A stretch of DNA of 64,000 nucleotides, from positions 1 to 64,000 of the forward strand of contig NZ_QJRI01000172.1 of assembly GCF_003254565.1 (NCBI RefSeq), in the 5' to 3' direction. Positions 1-8,382 of this stretch are shown in pieces. Both the position numbers and the translations under genes were made by a program. The stretch's first letter is position 1. Each line of letters starts with the position of its first letter. This DNA is from Flavobacterium nitrogenifigens (GTDB lineage: Bacteria; Bacteroidota; Bacteroidia; Flavobacteriales; Flavobacteriaceae). A model generated the notes under the pieces. That model was given only the letters and a program-made list of their open reading frames with translations. It did no database searches and was not told the origin of the DNA.

Positions 1-50
1 AAAAGTAAACACGTTTTACTTATGTGAAAATAAATTTTTTGATTTTTATT

Positions 51-80
51 TTGTTTTAAAAATTAAATTTTTTAAATTTG
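51..80 (+). promoter_or_regulatory. Promoter of tRNA-Gly
   Basis: TTG at 51-53, a 19-base spacer and TAAATTTG at 73-80 match the Bacteroidota primary-sigma promoter TTG-N17-23-TAnnTTTG exactly. The predicted start of transcription is about 86-88, just upstream of the mature tRNA. Confidence 0.75.
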
Positions 81-92
81 CACCCGATTAAT

Positions 93-165
<73 letters not shown>

Positions 166-169
166 CTTC

Positions 170-200
170 AAAAGCCTCAAACATTGTTTGAGGCTTTTTT
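170..200 (+). terminator. Terminator after tRNA-Gly
   Basis: An inverted repeat AAAGCCTCAAA / TTTGAGGCTTTTTT begins a few bases after the tRNA and ends in a T run, as expected for an intrinsic terminator. Confidence 0.85.
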
Positions 201-300
201 GTTTTCGTGCTTTTTTGAACCATATAATTGATGTAAGAAAGTGTAAGTTTTTTATTTAGTCTTTTTAAATGAACTTACATCGCTTATATGGTTAGAAAAA

Positions 301-1008
301 TTATTTCAGATAACTTAAATCGCTTTCAGTTTCTAATTCCTGAGCTTCTTGGTTTTGTTGGAACAAACGAGCGGATAGATCTCCCTTTAAGGTAATTTTT
401 TCACCTTTAACTTCTAGCCAGCTTCCTTCTCTCAAACCTAAAACCGGAATTGTATTGAATGCGTGGAATTCTTTAATTCTTGTTTCACGAGTTTCTCCCA
501 TGTGTTTAGATTGTAAATCGGCATCTAGATAATGCGGATTTAAGTTGAAAGGAATTAATCCTAAAGTCTGAAAGCTTGGAGGGTAAATAATAGGCATGTC
601 GTTTGTTGTTTGCATTGACAAACCGCAGATATTGCTTCCTGCACTTGATCCTAGATATGGCGTGCCATTTTTTACGGTTTCAGAAAGTAGCTGCATAATA
701 TTGTTTTTATAAAGTTGGGTAACCAATAAAAAAGTATTGCCTCCGCCTGTGAAGATTCCTTCTGCATTTTTTACAGCGTCTTGCGGATTTTCAAATTCAT
801 GAATTCCTTTAACATTGATATTGATTGTGTTAAAAGCTTCTGCGGCTTTTTTTGTATACTCGTCATGCGAAATACCGCTTGGACGCGCATAAGGAATAAA
901 TAAGATTGTTTTACAATTTTTAAAATGTGTTTTTAAAGTAGGTAAAATATATTCTAAGTAGTTGCCTCCGTGTAAAGTAGAAGTGCTTGCAATGATAATG
1001 CTTTTCAT
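301..1008 (-). CDS. pepE: Dipeptidase E (peptidase family S51)
   Basis: This is a cytoplasmic serine peptidase of the S51 family, which cleaves N-terminal aspartyl dipeptides. The protein has 235 residues, close to the roughly 230 of E. coli PepE. The expected triad is visible: Ser122 in GSSAGSN, Asp137 in TNDMP and His159 in NPHY. The spacing is the same as the known Ser-Asp-His of the E. coli enzyme. I start at the ATG at 1006-1008; a longer reading to 1023 (GTG or similar) adds five residues that the family does not need. It is a single gene, convergent with nothing, and lies between tRNA-Gly and the secreted-protein block. No operon partner is seen. Confidence 0.9.
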   Translation of the reverse strand: MKSIIIASTSTLHGGNYLEYILPTLKTHFKNCKTILFIPYARPSGISHDEYTKKAAEAFNTININVKGIHEFENPQDAVKNAEGIFTGGGNTFLLVTQLYKNNIMQLLSETVKNGTPYLGSSAGSNICGLSMQTTNDMPIIYPPSFQTLGLIPFNLNPHYLDADLQSKHMGETRETRIKEFHAFNTIPVLGLREGSWLEVKGEKITLKGDLSARLFQQNQEAQELETESDLSYLK

Positions 1009-1171
1009 GATTTTTAAACTCAAATTTTGTTTGCTAAAGATAATTAAAACTCTGTTTTTCTTTGATTTTTTAATGTTTTAATTAACAAATTTTTACCAAG
1101 TTATTAATATTAAATTTGGAACGACTTAGGATATTTTTACCGTTTTAAGAATATTTTTAAATTATTTTATT

Positions 1172-1939
1172 TTGTTTCAGAAAATTACTTGTTTTTTAAT
1201 TATTGTGGCTGGGCAGACTTGCTGGTCACAAAGCCAGGATCGCTCTGTTTTTAGTGGTAAAGTGGTTTCAAATACTTCAGATTTAGAAGGGATTCATGTA
1301 ATCAATGCGCAAACTGAAGAAACTGTAACAACAAATGAATCAGGATCTTTTTCTATTTCGGCGAAAGCAGATGATGTTCTGGTTTTTTCTTCAATAAGTT
1401 TTAAAGAAAAAAGAATTCTATTGAAACAAGAAGATTTTTCAAATCTTAATTTTGCTGTCAATCTTAGTATGATTATGTATCAATTACAAGAGGTTGTGGT
1501 AAAGCGATATGATAATATTAATGCTGAAAGTTTGGGAGTAATTCCTATGGGGTAGAAGAAATATACAGCAGCAGAACGTAAACTGCAAACAGCGACCGCT
1601 CTAAATGCTACTGCAAGTGGAGGAACAATGGCAGGAGGTTCTATTTCTGCAGATCCATTACTAAATTTTTTCTCAGGAAGAACGGCTATGCTTAAGAAAG
1701 AAGTGGCGGTGGAGAAAAAGGAATTTTTTATGAGGCTTTTAGAGAATATGTTTAGTCTGGATCATTTTATTGACCGATTAAAAATTCCGGCAGATTATGT
1801 AAAAGGTTTTGAGTACTATGCTGTAGAGAATGAAAAGTTTACAGTGATTTTGAATTCTAAAAATAAAACTTCAACAGAATTTCTTTTAGGAGAATTGGCT
1901 GTAAAGTATAAAGAAATGATTGCTGGTGAGAATAAGTAG
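1172..1939 (+). pseudogene. Carboxypeptidase-regulatory-like secreted protein, interrupted by an in-frame TAG
   Basis: This reads as one gene in a single frame, broken by TAG at 1553-1555. The part before the stop has a signal peptide and a transthyretin-like domain (GSFSISAKADDVLVFSS); the part after continues with KKYTAAERK and FSGRTAMLKKEV. The intact neighbour at 1926-2651 has the same order of motifs, with IIPYGQKKYTPAERK where this copy has IPMG-stop-KKYTAAERK. A single CAG-to-TAG change therefore explains the break. The start is also weak: only a TTG at 1172 is available before an upstream stop. It overlaps the next gene by 14 bases. The break could be a true null allele, a readthrough site or a sequencing error. 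Confidence 0.75.
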
Positions 1940-2651
1940 AGTTATATCGATTGTTGTTTTTCTTTTGGTTCAAATAAGTTTTGGGCAAAAAAATGATGTT
2001 AAACTATTGACAGGGAAGGTACAGGAACAGTCTACTTCTGTTGAGGGTGTAAATATTATAAATAATGCTACACAGGCCGCAACAGTTTCGGATTCTGATG
2101 GTAGTTTTTCAATTGCAGTCAGAGAAGGAGATGTTTTGGTTTTTTCTGCAGTAAATTTAGACCCTGTTAAGCATAGGATCACTTCGGAAGATATAACTAC
2201 GGGCTTTTTGGTTGTAAAAATGACTGCAAAAGAGGTGCAATTAAAAGAGGTGGTTGTGAATGAAAATGCCAATATAACTGCTGAGAATTTAGGAATTATT
2301 CCGTACGGACAAAAAAAATATACACCTGCAGAACGAAAAGTTTATACGGCTACTTCAACTTCGATTGATAAGCTTTTGAATAAGATTTCGGGGCGAACTG
2401 CGATGCTGAAAAAAGAAGTGAATGTAGAGAAAAAAGAAGCTCTTTTTAGAAAGCTGGAATATCTTTTTGAAGAGAATTATTATACAAATCGATTAAAGAT
2501 TCCTGTAGATGATATAAAAGGATTTCAATTATTTTGTGTAGATGATACTGAATTTGCTGTATCTTTGAATACTAAAAACAAAACAATGAGTATGTTTTTA
2601 ATCACAGATCTAGCAAGAAAATATCTAACAATTCTCGAAAATGAAAAATAA
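1926..2651 (+). CDS. Secreted protein with carboxypeptidase-regulatory-like (transthyretin-like) domain
   Basis: The protein has 241 residues and unknown function. A signal peptide ending near ISFGQ is followed by a beta-sandwich domain of the CarboxypepD_reg-like type (TGKVQE..VEGVNIINN..TVSDSDGSFSI..GDVLVFSA) and an alpha-rich tail with ISGRTAMLKKEVNVEKKE. I chose the GTG at 1926 because the upstream TTG/CTG codons lie further inside the preceding gene. It overlaps the broken paralogue upstream by 14 bases and the next gene by 11 bases, so the group is probably co-transcribed. In this phylum such domains are usual on exported or outer-membrane proteins; the substrate cannot be told from sequence. 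Confidence 0.75.
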   Translation: MRISRVISIVVFLLVQISFGQKNDVKLLTGKVQEQSTSVEGVNIINNATQAATVSDSDGSFSIAVREGDVLVFSAVNLDPVKHRITSEDITTGFLVVKMTAKEVQLKEVVVNENANITAENLGIIPYGQKKYTPAERKVYTATSTSIDKLLNKISGRTAMLKKEVNVEKKEALFRKLEYLFEENYYTNRLKIPVDDIKGFQLFCVDDTEFAVSLNTKNKTMSMFLITDLARKYLTILENEK

Positions 2652-3396
2652 ATTAGTAGTACTCGTTGTATGCTTATTTTGTCAATTTGTATTAGGGCAA
2701 AACGGTTTTAGGAAGCCATTACACGGTCAGGTTATCAATGATTTTTTAGCCATAGAAAGTGGTTATGTAATGAATGTTAATGCTAATGTCAGAACATTTA
2801 TTGGAGCTGGCGGTTTATTTGATATAATGGCGCAGCCGAAAGACACCTTGCTGTTTTCAGGCCTGTCATTTCAATCCAAAAAAGTAGTCTTAACAGAAAA
2901 AGATTGTGATGAGATTCTTTTGAAAATAAAGCTGGATTTGGTTAATAATCAGCTTAAAGAAGTTGTGGTTCATAAAGAATTAAAGGTAAAAGCAATGCAA
3001 GGTGGTTCGCAGAAATATGTTGATATGCAGTTTGAAGACGATAAACAGTCTACCGCAAAAAACAATGCAATGCTTTCTGATCAGACCATAAAATATGGAA
3101 CCGATTTTGTTCGAATTTTTAAAGATGTCAAAAAGCTTTTAAGTAAAAAAGACGAAGTAAAAGAGGAAGAAGTTACAGATATTGCTTTTGTAGAATATGC
3201 TAAAGATAATTTTACAAAAGATTTTTATGCCAAAACACTTAATCTTAAAGATGACGAATTAGAGCTTTTCTTAATGTACTGCTCAAACGATCCACATTCT
3301 AAAGAATTGGTAGATCCAGATCAGAAATTTCAGTTGATGGATTTCATGATCAATAAGAATAAAGAATTTAAGAAAGCCGAGGCTGTTCAAAAATGA
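2641..3396 (+). CDS. Secreted carboxypeptidase-regulatory-like protein, third of the row
   Basis: The protein has 251 residues, with a signal peptide (about 1-19, ending VLGQ) and a divergent transthyretin-like domain containing DTLLFSGLSFQSKKVVL and NNQLKEVVV, the same landmarks as the two preceding proteins. The second half is charged and predicted helical. It starts inside the end of the upstream gene (ATGAAAAATAAA, 11-base overlap), and its stop overlaps the start of the following DUF6702 gene by 4 bases. That tight packing supports one transcript and this start. The function is unknown; the three proteins look like a local gene expansion. Confidence 0.75.
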   Translation: MKNKLVVLVVCLFCQFVLGQNGFRKPLHGQVINDFLAIESGYVMNVNANVRTFIGAGGLFDIMAQPKDTLLFSGLSFQSKKVVLTEKDCDEILLKIKLDLVNNQLKEVVVHKELKVKAMQGGSQKYVDMQFEDDKQSTAKNNAMLSDQTIKYGTDFVRIFKDVKKLLSKKDEVKEEEVTDIAFVEYAKDNFTKDFYAKTLNLKDDELELFLMYCSNDPHSKELVDPDQKFQLMDFMINKNKEFKKAEAVQK

Positions 3397-3899
3397 AAAA
3401 AAAGGTAGTTTTCCCTTTGCTGGGAGTTTTGTTTATATTGTCTTCAGCATTTGCTTTTCATAAATTTTATGTTGGTGTTTTTCAGGTAAATTATGCTGCA
3501 GAAAAGAAAATGCTGCAAATTACTTCCCGCATTTTCATTGATGATTTGAATAATGCAATGGAGAAAAAATATCACAAAAAAACATTTGTTGGCACTAGCA
3601 AAGAAACTCCCGCAGATGTTGAACTATTAAAAAAATATCTATCAGAACACTTTCTGATTAAAGTAAATGGGCAGTTAAAAGCGATAACTTTTTTATCTAA
3701 AGAAGTCGAGGCTGATGATGTTTTGGTTTGTTATTCCAGAATTAAAGATGTGGATAAATTCAAAACGCTTGAAATTTCAAATACTATTTTGGTCGATTGG
3801 AATTCAGAACAGCAAAATATTACACATATTTCAGCATTTGATACAAAAAGAAGTGTGCTTTTTACAGAATCTTCAAGGAAAGAATTGTTAAAATATTAA
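3393..3899 (+). CDS. DUF6702-family exported protein
   Basis: The protein has 168 residues. A hydrophobic signal segment (5-21, ending AFAFHKFYVGV) is followed by a predicted beta-rich body containing QITSRIFIDDLN and VDKFKTLEISNTILVDW. The HKFYVS-type motif after the signal and the ILVDWN..QQNI motif are typical of a flavobacterial family I know as DUF6702, commonly found beside an M1 metallopeptidase gene, as here (66 bases upstream of it). No catalytic motif is recognisable. It may be an accessory or chaperone for the neighbouring peptidase, but that is inference from position only. Confidence 0.7.
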   Translation: MKKKVVFPLLGVLFILSSAFAFHKFYVGVFQVNYAAEKKMLQITSRIFIDDLNNAMEKKYHKKTFVGTSKETPADVELLKKYLSEHFLIKVNGQLKAITFLSKEVEADDVLVCYSRIKDVDKFKTLEISNTILVDWNSEQQNITHISAFDTKRSVLFTESSRKELLKY

Positions 3900-3965
3900 G
3901 GTATTGATAAAATTAATGTTTTAATTGCTATTTTCACAGCCTAAAGAAATTACCATTAAAATTTT

Positions 3966-6209
3966 ATGAAAAAACTTTCATTATTATTACTTTTTCCTGC
4001 AATGTTAGTAGCGCAGGATAAAGCAACAACCACACCTGCTAAACAACAAGGAAAGTACGACACAAACAAGTTTAGCCAAATGTACGATTTGTTGGCAACA
4101 CCAAACATGTTTCGTACAGCTTCTGGAGCTCCAGGACCAGCTTACTACCAACAACAGGCAGATTATAAAATCGATGTTGAATTGGATGATAAAAATTCAA
4201 AATTAAGCGGATCTGAAACCATTACCTATACAAATAACTCGCCAGATAGTTTGGAGTATTTATGGATTCAATTAGATCAAAATCAAGCAAAAGCAAATAC
4301 GCAGACTTCATTAGCTGAAAGTGATAAAATCAATCAGGTTTTGCCGCTTGATGGTTTTTCTTCTAAATATTTGAAAAAAGATTTAGAGCGCGGTTTTAAT
4401 ATTGAGCAAGTTAAAGACGCTAAAGGAAGCGCAATGTCTTATACGATCAACGAAACCATGATGCGTATTAATCTGACTTCACCTTTAAAACCAGGAGAAA
4501 AAATTTCATTCTCAATCAAATGGTGGTATAATATTAACAACTACAGAAAAGAAGGCGGTCGTTCAGGATATGAATTATTCGAGAAAGACGGAAATAAATT
4601 ATATGTAATTGCACAGTTCTACCCAAGAATGGCAGTTTACAATGATGTTGAAGGATGGCAGAATATGCAGTTCTGGGGAAGCGGAGAGTTTGCTCTTCCT
4701 TTTGGAAACTTTGATGTAAATATTACAGTTCCTGCAGATCACGTAATCGACGCAACGGGTGAATTGATGAACAGAAGCGAAGTGTTTACTGCTGAACAGG
4801 TAAAAAGATACGAGCAAGCGCAAAAATCATTTGACAAACCTGTTGTTATTGTAACGCAGGCAGAAGCAGAAGCAGCTGAAAAAGGTTTTTCTGAAAAGAA
4901 AAAAACTTGGAAATTCAGTGCTAAAAACGTTCGTGATTTCGGAATTGCTTCTTCAAGAAAATTCATTTATGATGCAATGGCTGTGAAAATCGGAAACAGA
5001 ACTGTTATGGCGGAATCTGTTTATCCAAAAGAAGCAAACCCGCTTTGGGGAGAAACTTCTACAATGGTTGTGGCTCATACTTTAAAAAGTTATTCATCTC
5101 ATACTTTTGATTATCCTTATCCAAAAGCCGTTTCTGTTTCTGCAGAAGATCAAGGCATGGAATATCCAATGATTTGTTGGAATTATGGCCGTCCTGATGA
5201 AAATGGGGTAACCAGCAAAGAAGTTAAAAACGGAATGATTGGTGTTATTATCCACGAAGTTGGACACACTTTCTTCCCTATGATTGTAAACTCTGACGAG
5301 CGTCAATGGACTTGGATGGATGAAGGTTTGAATTCATTCTTAGAATATTTAGCAGAACAGGAATTAGATTCAAATTTCCCTTCAAGAAGAGGACCTGCAA
5401 AAAACATTGTTCCTTACATGAGTGGTGACCAAAAGTTTTTAGAGCCGATTATGTCTAACTCTGAAACTATTCATCAATTTGGAAATAATGCTTACGGAAA
5501 GCCAGCTACAGGTCTTAATATTTTGAGAGAAGTAGTTATGGGAAGAGAATTATTTGATCATGCATTCAGAACGTATGCAAACAGATGGAAGTTTAAACAC
5601 CCAACTCCAGAAGATTTCTTTAGAACAATGGAAGATGCTTCGGCAGTAGATTTGGATTGGTTCTGGAGAGGTTGGTTTTATTCAACAGATTTTGTAGATA
5701 TCGGAATTAAAGATGTAAAACAATATTACGTTTCAGATACTCCTACGGCAGACATTAAAGATGTAAAAATTAGAAAGGGACGTTTTGGATACGAAAAAGG
5801 ACCTTTTGTTTACCTAGTTGCTGGAGATAATGCAGAAGTAAGCGATTCAAAGAAAAAAGCTTTAAAAGTACAAGATTTTAAACCTTTGGCAGATTATGTG
5901 GATCAGACTTTTACAGCTGAAGAAAAAGCGAGTATTAAATCTCCTAAATATTTCTACGAAGTAGAATTTAACAAACCAGGCGGAATGATTATGCCTATTT
6001 TAGTTGAGATTACTTACGAAGACGGTTCTAAAGACAATTACAAATATCCAGCTCAAATCTGGAGAAAAAGTAATGAGACAGCTAGAAAAGTCTATGCTAC
6101 TACAAAAGCGATTAAAAGTATTCAAGTTGATCCGCAATTGCTAACAGCAGATATTGATGTAACCAATAACTCTTGGCCAAAAGTAGAAACGAAGTCAAAA
6201 TTTGACTAA
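3966..6209 (+). CDS. M1-family zinc metallopeptidase (gluzincin)
   Basis: This is an exported aminopeptidase-like enzyme of 747 residues. An N-terminal signal sequence ends near LVAQD. The zinc site is complete: H430-E-V-G-H434, with Glu453 (MDEGLN) exactly 19 residues on, giving HExxH-X18-E. A GMEYPM motif about 45 residues before it matches the substrate-binding GxMEN-type segment of M1 enzymes. The last 200 residues form a beta-rich C-terminal region without a recognisable type IX secretion tail. The gene follows the DUF6702 gene and is closed by a strong terminator. It most likely works in the periplasm or at the cell surface in peptide use; the substrate is not predictable. Confidence 0.9.
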   Translation: MKKLSLLLLFPAMLVAQDKATTTPAKQQGKYDTNKFSQMYDLLATPNMFRTASGAPGPAYYQQQADYKIDVELDDKNSKLSGSETITYTNNSPDSLEYLWIQLDQNQAKANTQTSLAESDKINQVLPLDGFSSKYLKKDLERGFNIEQVKDAKGSAMSYTINETMMRINLTSPLKPGEKISFSIKWWYNINNYRKEGGRSGYELFEKDGNKLYVIAQFYPRMAVYNDVEGWQNMQFWGSGEFALPFGNFDVNITVPADHVIDATGELMNRSEVFTAEQVKRYEQAQKSFDKPVVIVTQAEAEAAEKGFSEKKKTWKFSAKNVRDFGIASSRKFIYDAMAVKIGNRTVMAESVYPKEANPLWGETSTMVVAHTLKSYSSHTFDYPYPKAVSVSAEDQGMEYPMICWNYGRPDENGVTSKEVKNGMIGVIIHEVGHTFFPMIVNSDERQWTWMDEGLNSFLEYLAEQELDSNFPSRRGPAKNIVPYMSGDQKFLEPIMSNSETIHQFGNNAYGKPATGLNILREVVMGRELFDHAFRTYANRWKFKHPTPEDFFRTMEDASAVDLDWFWRGWFYSTDFVDIGIKDVKQYYVSDTPTADIKDVKIRKGRFGYEKGPFVYLVAGDNAEVSDSKKKALKVQDFKPLADYVDQTFTAEEKASIKSPKYFYEVEFNKPGGMIMPILVEITYEDGSKDNYKYPAQIWRKSNETARKVYATTKAIKSIQVDPQLLTADIDVTNNSWPKVETKSKFD

Positions 6210-6225
6210 TCAAAATATAAAAGAT

Positions 6226-6267
6226 AAAAAGCTCATCAGGTTTATACAAGCTTGATGAGCTTTTTTA
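6226..6267 (+). terminator. Terminator after the M1 peptidase gene
   Basis: AAAAGCTCATCA and TGATGAGCTTTTTT form a 12-base stem with a T run. Confidence 0.85.
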
Positions 6268-6333
6268 TTTTAATTAAATGTATTTTCAAGGACTTTTTAA
6301 GTTAATTTTAAAACTCTAAGCTGCAAAATTTAA

Positions 6334-6341
6334 TATCTTTG
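6334..6341 (+). promoter_or_regulatory. -7 box upstream of the tatA-like gene
   Basis: TATCTTTG matches TAnnTTTG and lies 20 bases before the ATG at 6362. I find no exact TTG at the right distance, so the -33 element is weak or absent. Confidence 0.5.
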
Positions 6342-6361
6342 CGACTACAAAATTAAAAGTT

Positions 6362-6709
6362 ATGTTTGGTATAGGAGGAGGAGAATTAGTTTTTATACTG
6401 TTTATAGTACTAATGCTTTTTGGTTCAGATAAAGTGCCGGAAATCGCACGTACAATGGGAAAAGCTATGGCTCAATTAAAAAATGCAACTAATGATATTA
6501 AAAGCGAAATTCAGAAAGGAGCAGAGGCTAATGGTCTTGATGCGAAATCCTTGACTGATATTACTGGAAATATCAACGCAGAAATTAATAATGCAAAATC
6601 AAATTTACTTGGAGATCCAGGAAATCTTTTGGGAGATACTGCAACTGAAATCGAAAAAGTAAAAGAAGATATTGATACTCTTTCTGGACCTATTAAACGC
6701 CAAATGTAA
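6362..6709 (+). CDS. tatA: Twin-arginine translocase TatA/TatE-type subunit
   Basis: This is a small inner-membrane protein (115 residues) of the TatA/B/E family, part of the pore for export of folded proteins. An N-terminal transmembrane helix (about 5-22) is followed by a hinge with FGSDKVPEIARTMGKAM, the classic FG..KLPE.AR.lG motif, then an amphipathic helix and a charged tail. The family does not allow TatA and TatB roles to be separated by eye; Bacteroidota usually have TatA-like proteins with tatC elsewhere. Its stop codon overlaps the start of the PAP2 gene by one base (TAATG), so the two are translationally linked. Confidence 0.88.
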   Translation: MFGIGGGELVFILFIVLMLFGSDKVPEIARTMGKAMAQLKNATNDIKSEIQKGAEANGLDAKSLTDITGNINAEINNAKSNLLGDPGNLLGDTATEIEKVKEDIDTLSGPIKRQM

Positions 6710-7272
6710 TGCTTGAAAAAATACAGGAATTAGATAAAGATCTTTTAATCTTTCTTAACGGATTAGGTTCTGAAACATACGACAAATTATGGCTTATTAT
6801 AACAAATCAGTTATACTGGACGCCATTTTTTCTATTGCTTTTTTATCTTATTTATAAAAAAATAGGAGGAAAACAAACCCTGTATTTACTGCTTTTTGTA
6901 GCTGTTTTGATTGCCTTTACGGATCAAACGTGCAACTTATTCAAACACACTTTCCAGCGTTTGCGACCATGTAATGATCCAGAAGTAAACACAATTATAA
7001 GAGTGGTTCAGGTTAGAAAATCATATAGCTTTTTCTCCGGACATGCGGCCAACACTATGGCTGTTGCAACTTTCTTATTTTTGATTTTAAAACGCTATTT
7101 CAAATATTTCGGATTCATATTTCTTTGGCCTTTAGTTTTTGCTTACAGCCGAATTTATTTAGGATTGCATTTTCCGGGTGATATCCTTACTGGATATTTT
7201 TTTGGAGCACTTTTCGGATTTTTACTTTATTTAGTTTATAAAAAGCTAAAACCACAGTATTTTCCAGGATAG
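6709..7272 (+). CDS. PAP2-family membrane phosphatase
   Basis: This is an integral-membrane phosphatase of 187 residues. All three PAP2 motifs are present: K79-X6-R86-P87, S110-G-H112, and S147-R148-X5-H154 with the following PGD. Five to six hydrophobic segments surround them. Enzymes of this class dephosphorylate phosphatidic acid, undecaprenyl pyrophosphate or similar lipid phosphates. In this organism recycling of undecaprenyl pyrophosphate (BacA/PgpB type) is plausible, given the cell-wall genes elsewhere in the window, but sequence alone does not decide. It overlaps the upstream tatA-like gene by one base and probably shares its promoter. Confidence 0.88.
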   Translation: MLEKIQELDKDLLIFLNGLGSETYDKLWLIITNQLYWTPFFLLLFYLIYKKIGGKQTLYLLLFVAVLIAFTDQTCNLFKHTFQRLRPCNDPEVNTIIRVVQVRKSYSFFSGHAANTMAVATFLFLILKRYFKYFGFIFLWPLVFAYSRIYLGLHFPGDILTGYFFGALFGFLLYLVYKKLKPQYFPG

Positions 7273-7351
7273 ATTTTTTTGGAAAGGTTCTAAGTTGCTA
7301 AGAAACTGAGGTTCTAAGGTTTTTCTTTAGGATTTTGAAAGTTATATAATT

Positions 7352-7483
7352 GAATTGCCTCCAGCTTTAGTTGGAGGTTTTTTTATGGACAAATAAAGGG
7401 CTTTAGCCAAATTAAATAATCTTAATTTGGTTAAAGCCCTAGATATTAAATTATGTTCCTCCAGCTAAAGCTGGAGGCAATTC
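7352..7483. repeat. REP-like palindromic element
   Basis: Two outer arms, GCCTCCAGCTTTAGTTGGAGG (7356-7376 region) and CCTCCAGCTAAAGCTGGAGG (7458-7477), are each palindromic and face each other. Between them is an inner inverted repeat at 7398-7415 / 7422-7439, starting GGGCTTTAGCCAAATT. The whole unit can fold into a cruciform or stacked hairpins. A third arm copy lies at 8286-8310. Imperfect TTCTAAG/CTTAGAA-rich tracts flank it (7282-7320, 7497-7545, 8330-8378). It has the look of a REP/BIME-type mobile intergenic repeat. Confidence 0.7.
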
Positions 7484-7551
7484 ATTAATATATTTCTCAG
7501 TTTAAAACTTAGAATCTTAGTATCTCAGAACCTCAGTATCTTAAAAAAAAA

Positions 7552-8271
7552 CTAATTCAGAATTGTTTTTTCGCTCCATTCCAAACCATTTGGCAGTTGT
7601 TGTTTACTAAATTCAATATGGATAACTCTTCTGCGTTCGTTATTTGTGGTTTTATTTGATGCATGAAATAATAGCGGTTTCATAATCATTATACCACCTT
7701 TTTCTACCTCGCAAATTGTTTCTTTTTCTTTTTCGAAATCAAGTTTTTCAATTCTTAAGATTCCCTTCGAATGTGAATTATTAATCACTTTTAAGGCACC
7801 ATTTTCTTTAGTGGTTTTGTCAATATGAATTCTAATTGTGAAATTATTTTCTAATATTTCTGTTGGCGGCTGAACCGCAAATTGATTCTGTTTTACAGTC
7901 CAGTTTTCAAAATTTTCAGCTTCAATTTTTTGATTTACAGAAATTGTTAAATCCTGATGATAAGCTACAAACCAATTTGATTTTTCTGGTTTATCAAAGT
8001 AGATGGATTTAGTTATAAAAAAGCCTTTACCAAAAGTAGATTCTACAATGTCCTGTAGTTTTTTATTAAAAATAAAAGGAAGCGTTTCTGGAATTTCTTT
8101 ATGAAATTGTCTAATGGCAAATAAATCTTGAGACTTTCTAAAAGTATAATTTTCTTGATTATTTGCAGTTTTATTTTCAATCAATGAAATTAGATTTTCA
8201 ATTTCATTTTCTGTAAAAACATTATTTATGATTGAAAAACCTTCAGAGCTTATTTCGGTATTATAATTCAT
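7552..8271 (-). CDS. Phytanoyl-CoA dioxygenase (PhyH)-family protein
   Basis: This is a probable Fe(II)/2-oxoglutarate-dependent oxygenase of 239 residues. The facial triad is visible as H105-Q-D107 and H203 (LLFHASNKT), followed by an arginine cluster (213-215) that can bind 2-oxoglutarate. The open frame extends to 8325, but those extra residues are encoded by the REP-like repeat, so I start at the ATG at 8269-8271 (MNYNTEISSEGF). The natural substrate is not predictable; bacterial PhyH proteins act on small molecules or secondary metabolites. It stands between two repeat tracts and ahead of the O-methyltransferase on the same strand, but the 111-base gap argues against tight coupling. Confidence 0.82.
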   Translation of the reverse strand: MNYNTEISSEGFSIINNVFTENEIENLISLIENKTANNQENYTFRKSQDLFAIRQFHKEIPETLPFIFNKKLQDIVESTFGKGFFITKSIYFDKPEKSNWFVAYHQDLTISVNQKIEAENFENWTVKQNQFAVQPPTEILENNFTIRIHIDKTTKENGALKVINNSHSKGILRIEKLDFEKEKETICEVEKGGIMIMKPLLFHASNKTTNNERRRVIHIEFSKQQLPNGLEWSEKTILN

Positions 8272-8285
8272 CTTTAATAGTTGTT

Positions 8286-8378
8286 GAGTTGCCTCCAGCT
8301 TTAGCTGGGGATAACTAAATAGCACTTAATTCAGTTTAAAAACTTAGAATCTCAGTATCTTAGAACCTTAGAACCTAA
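8286..8378. repeat. Third REP-like arm and CTTAGAA-type tract
   Basis: GCCTCCAGCTTTAGCTGGGG at 8291-8310 repeats the arm of the 7352-7483 element. The following stretch (8330-8378) repeats the CTTAGAATCTCAGTATCTTAG tract seen at 7506-7545. Between PhyH and the methyltransferase there is otherwise no gene. Confidence 0.6.
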
Positions 8379-8382
8379 AAAA

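Noticed and set aside
1628..1939. A separate small gene starting at 1628
   Set aside because: It is in the same frame as the preceding open frame and continues the paralogue's sequence, so the two are halves of one interrupted gene.
7552..8325. Longer PhyH start at 8325
   Set aside because: The extra N-terminal residues are translated from the REP-like repeat; the ATG at 8269-8271 gives the family start.
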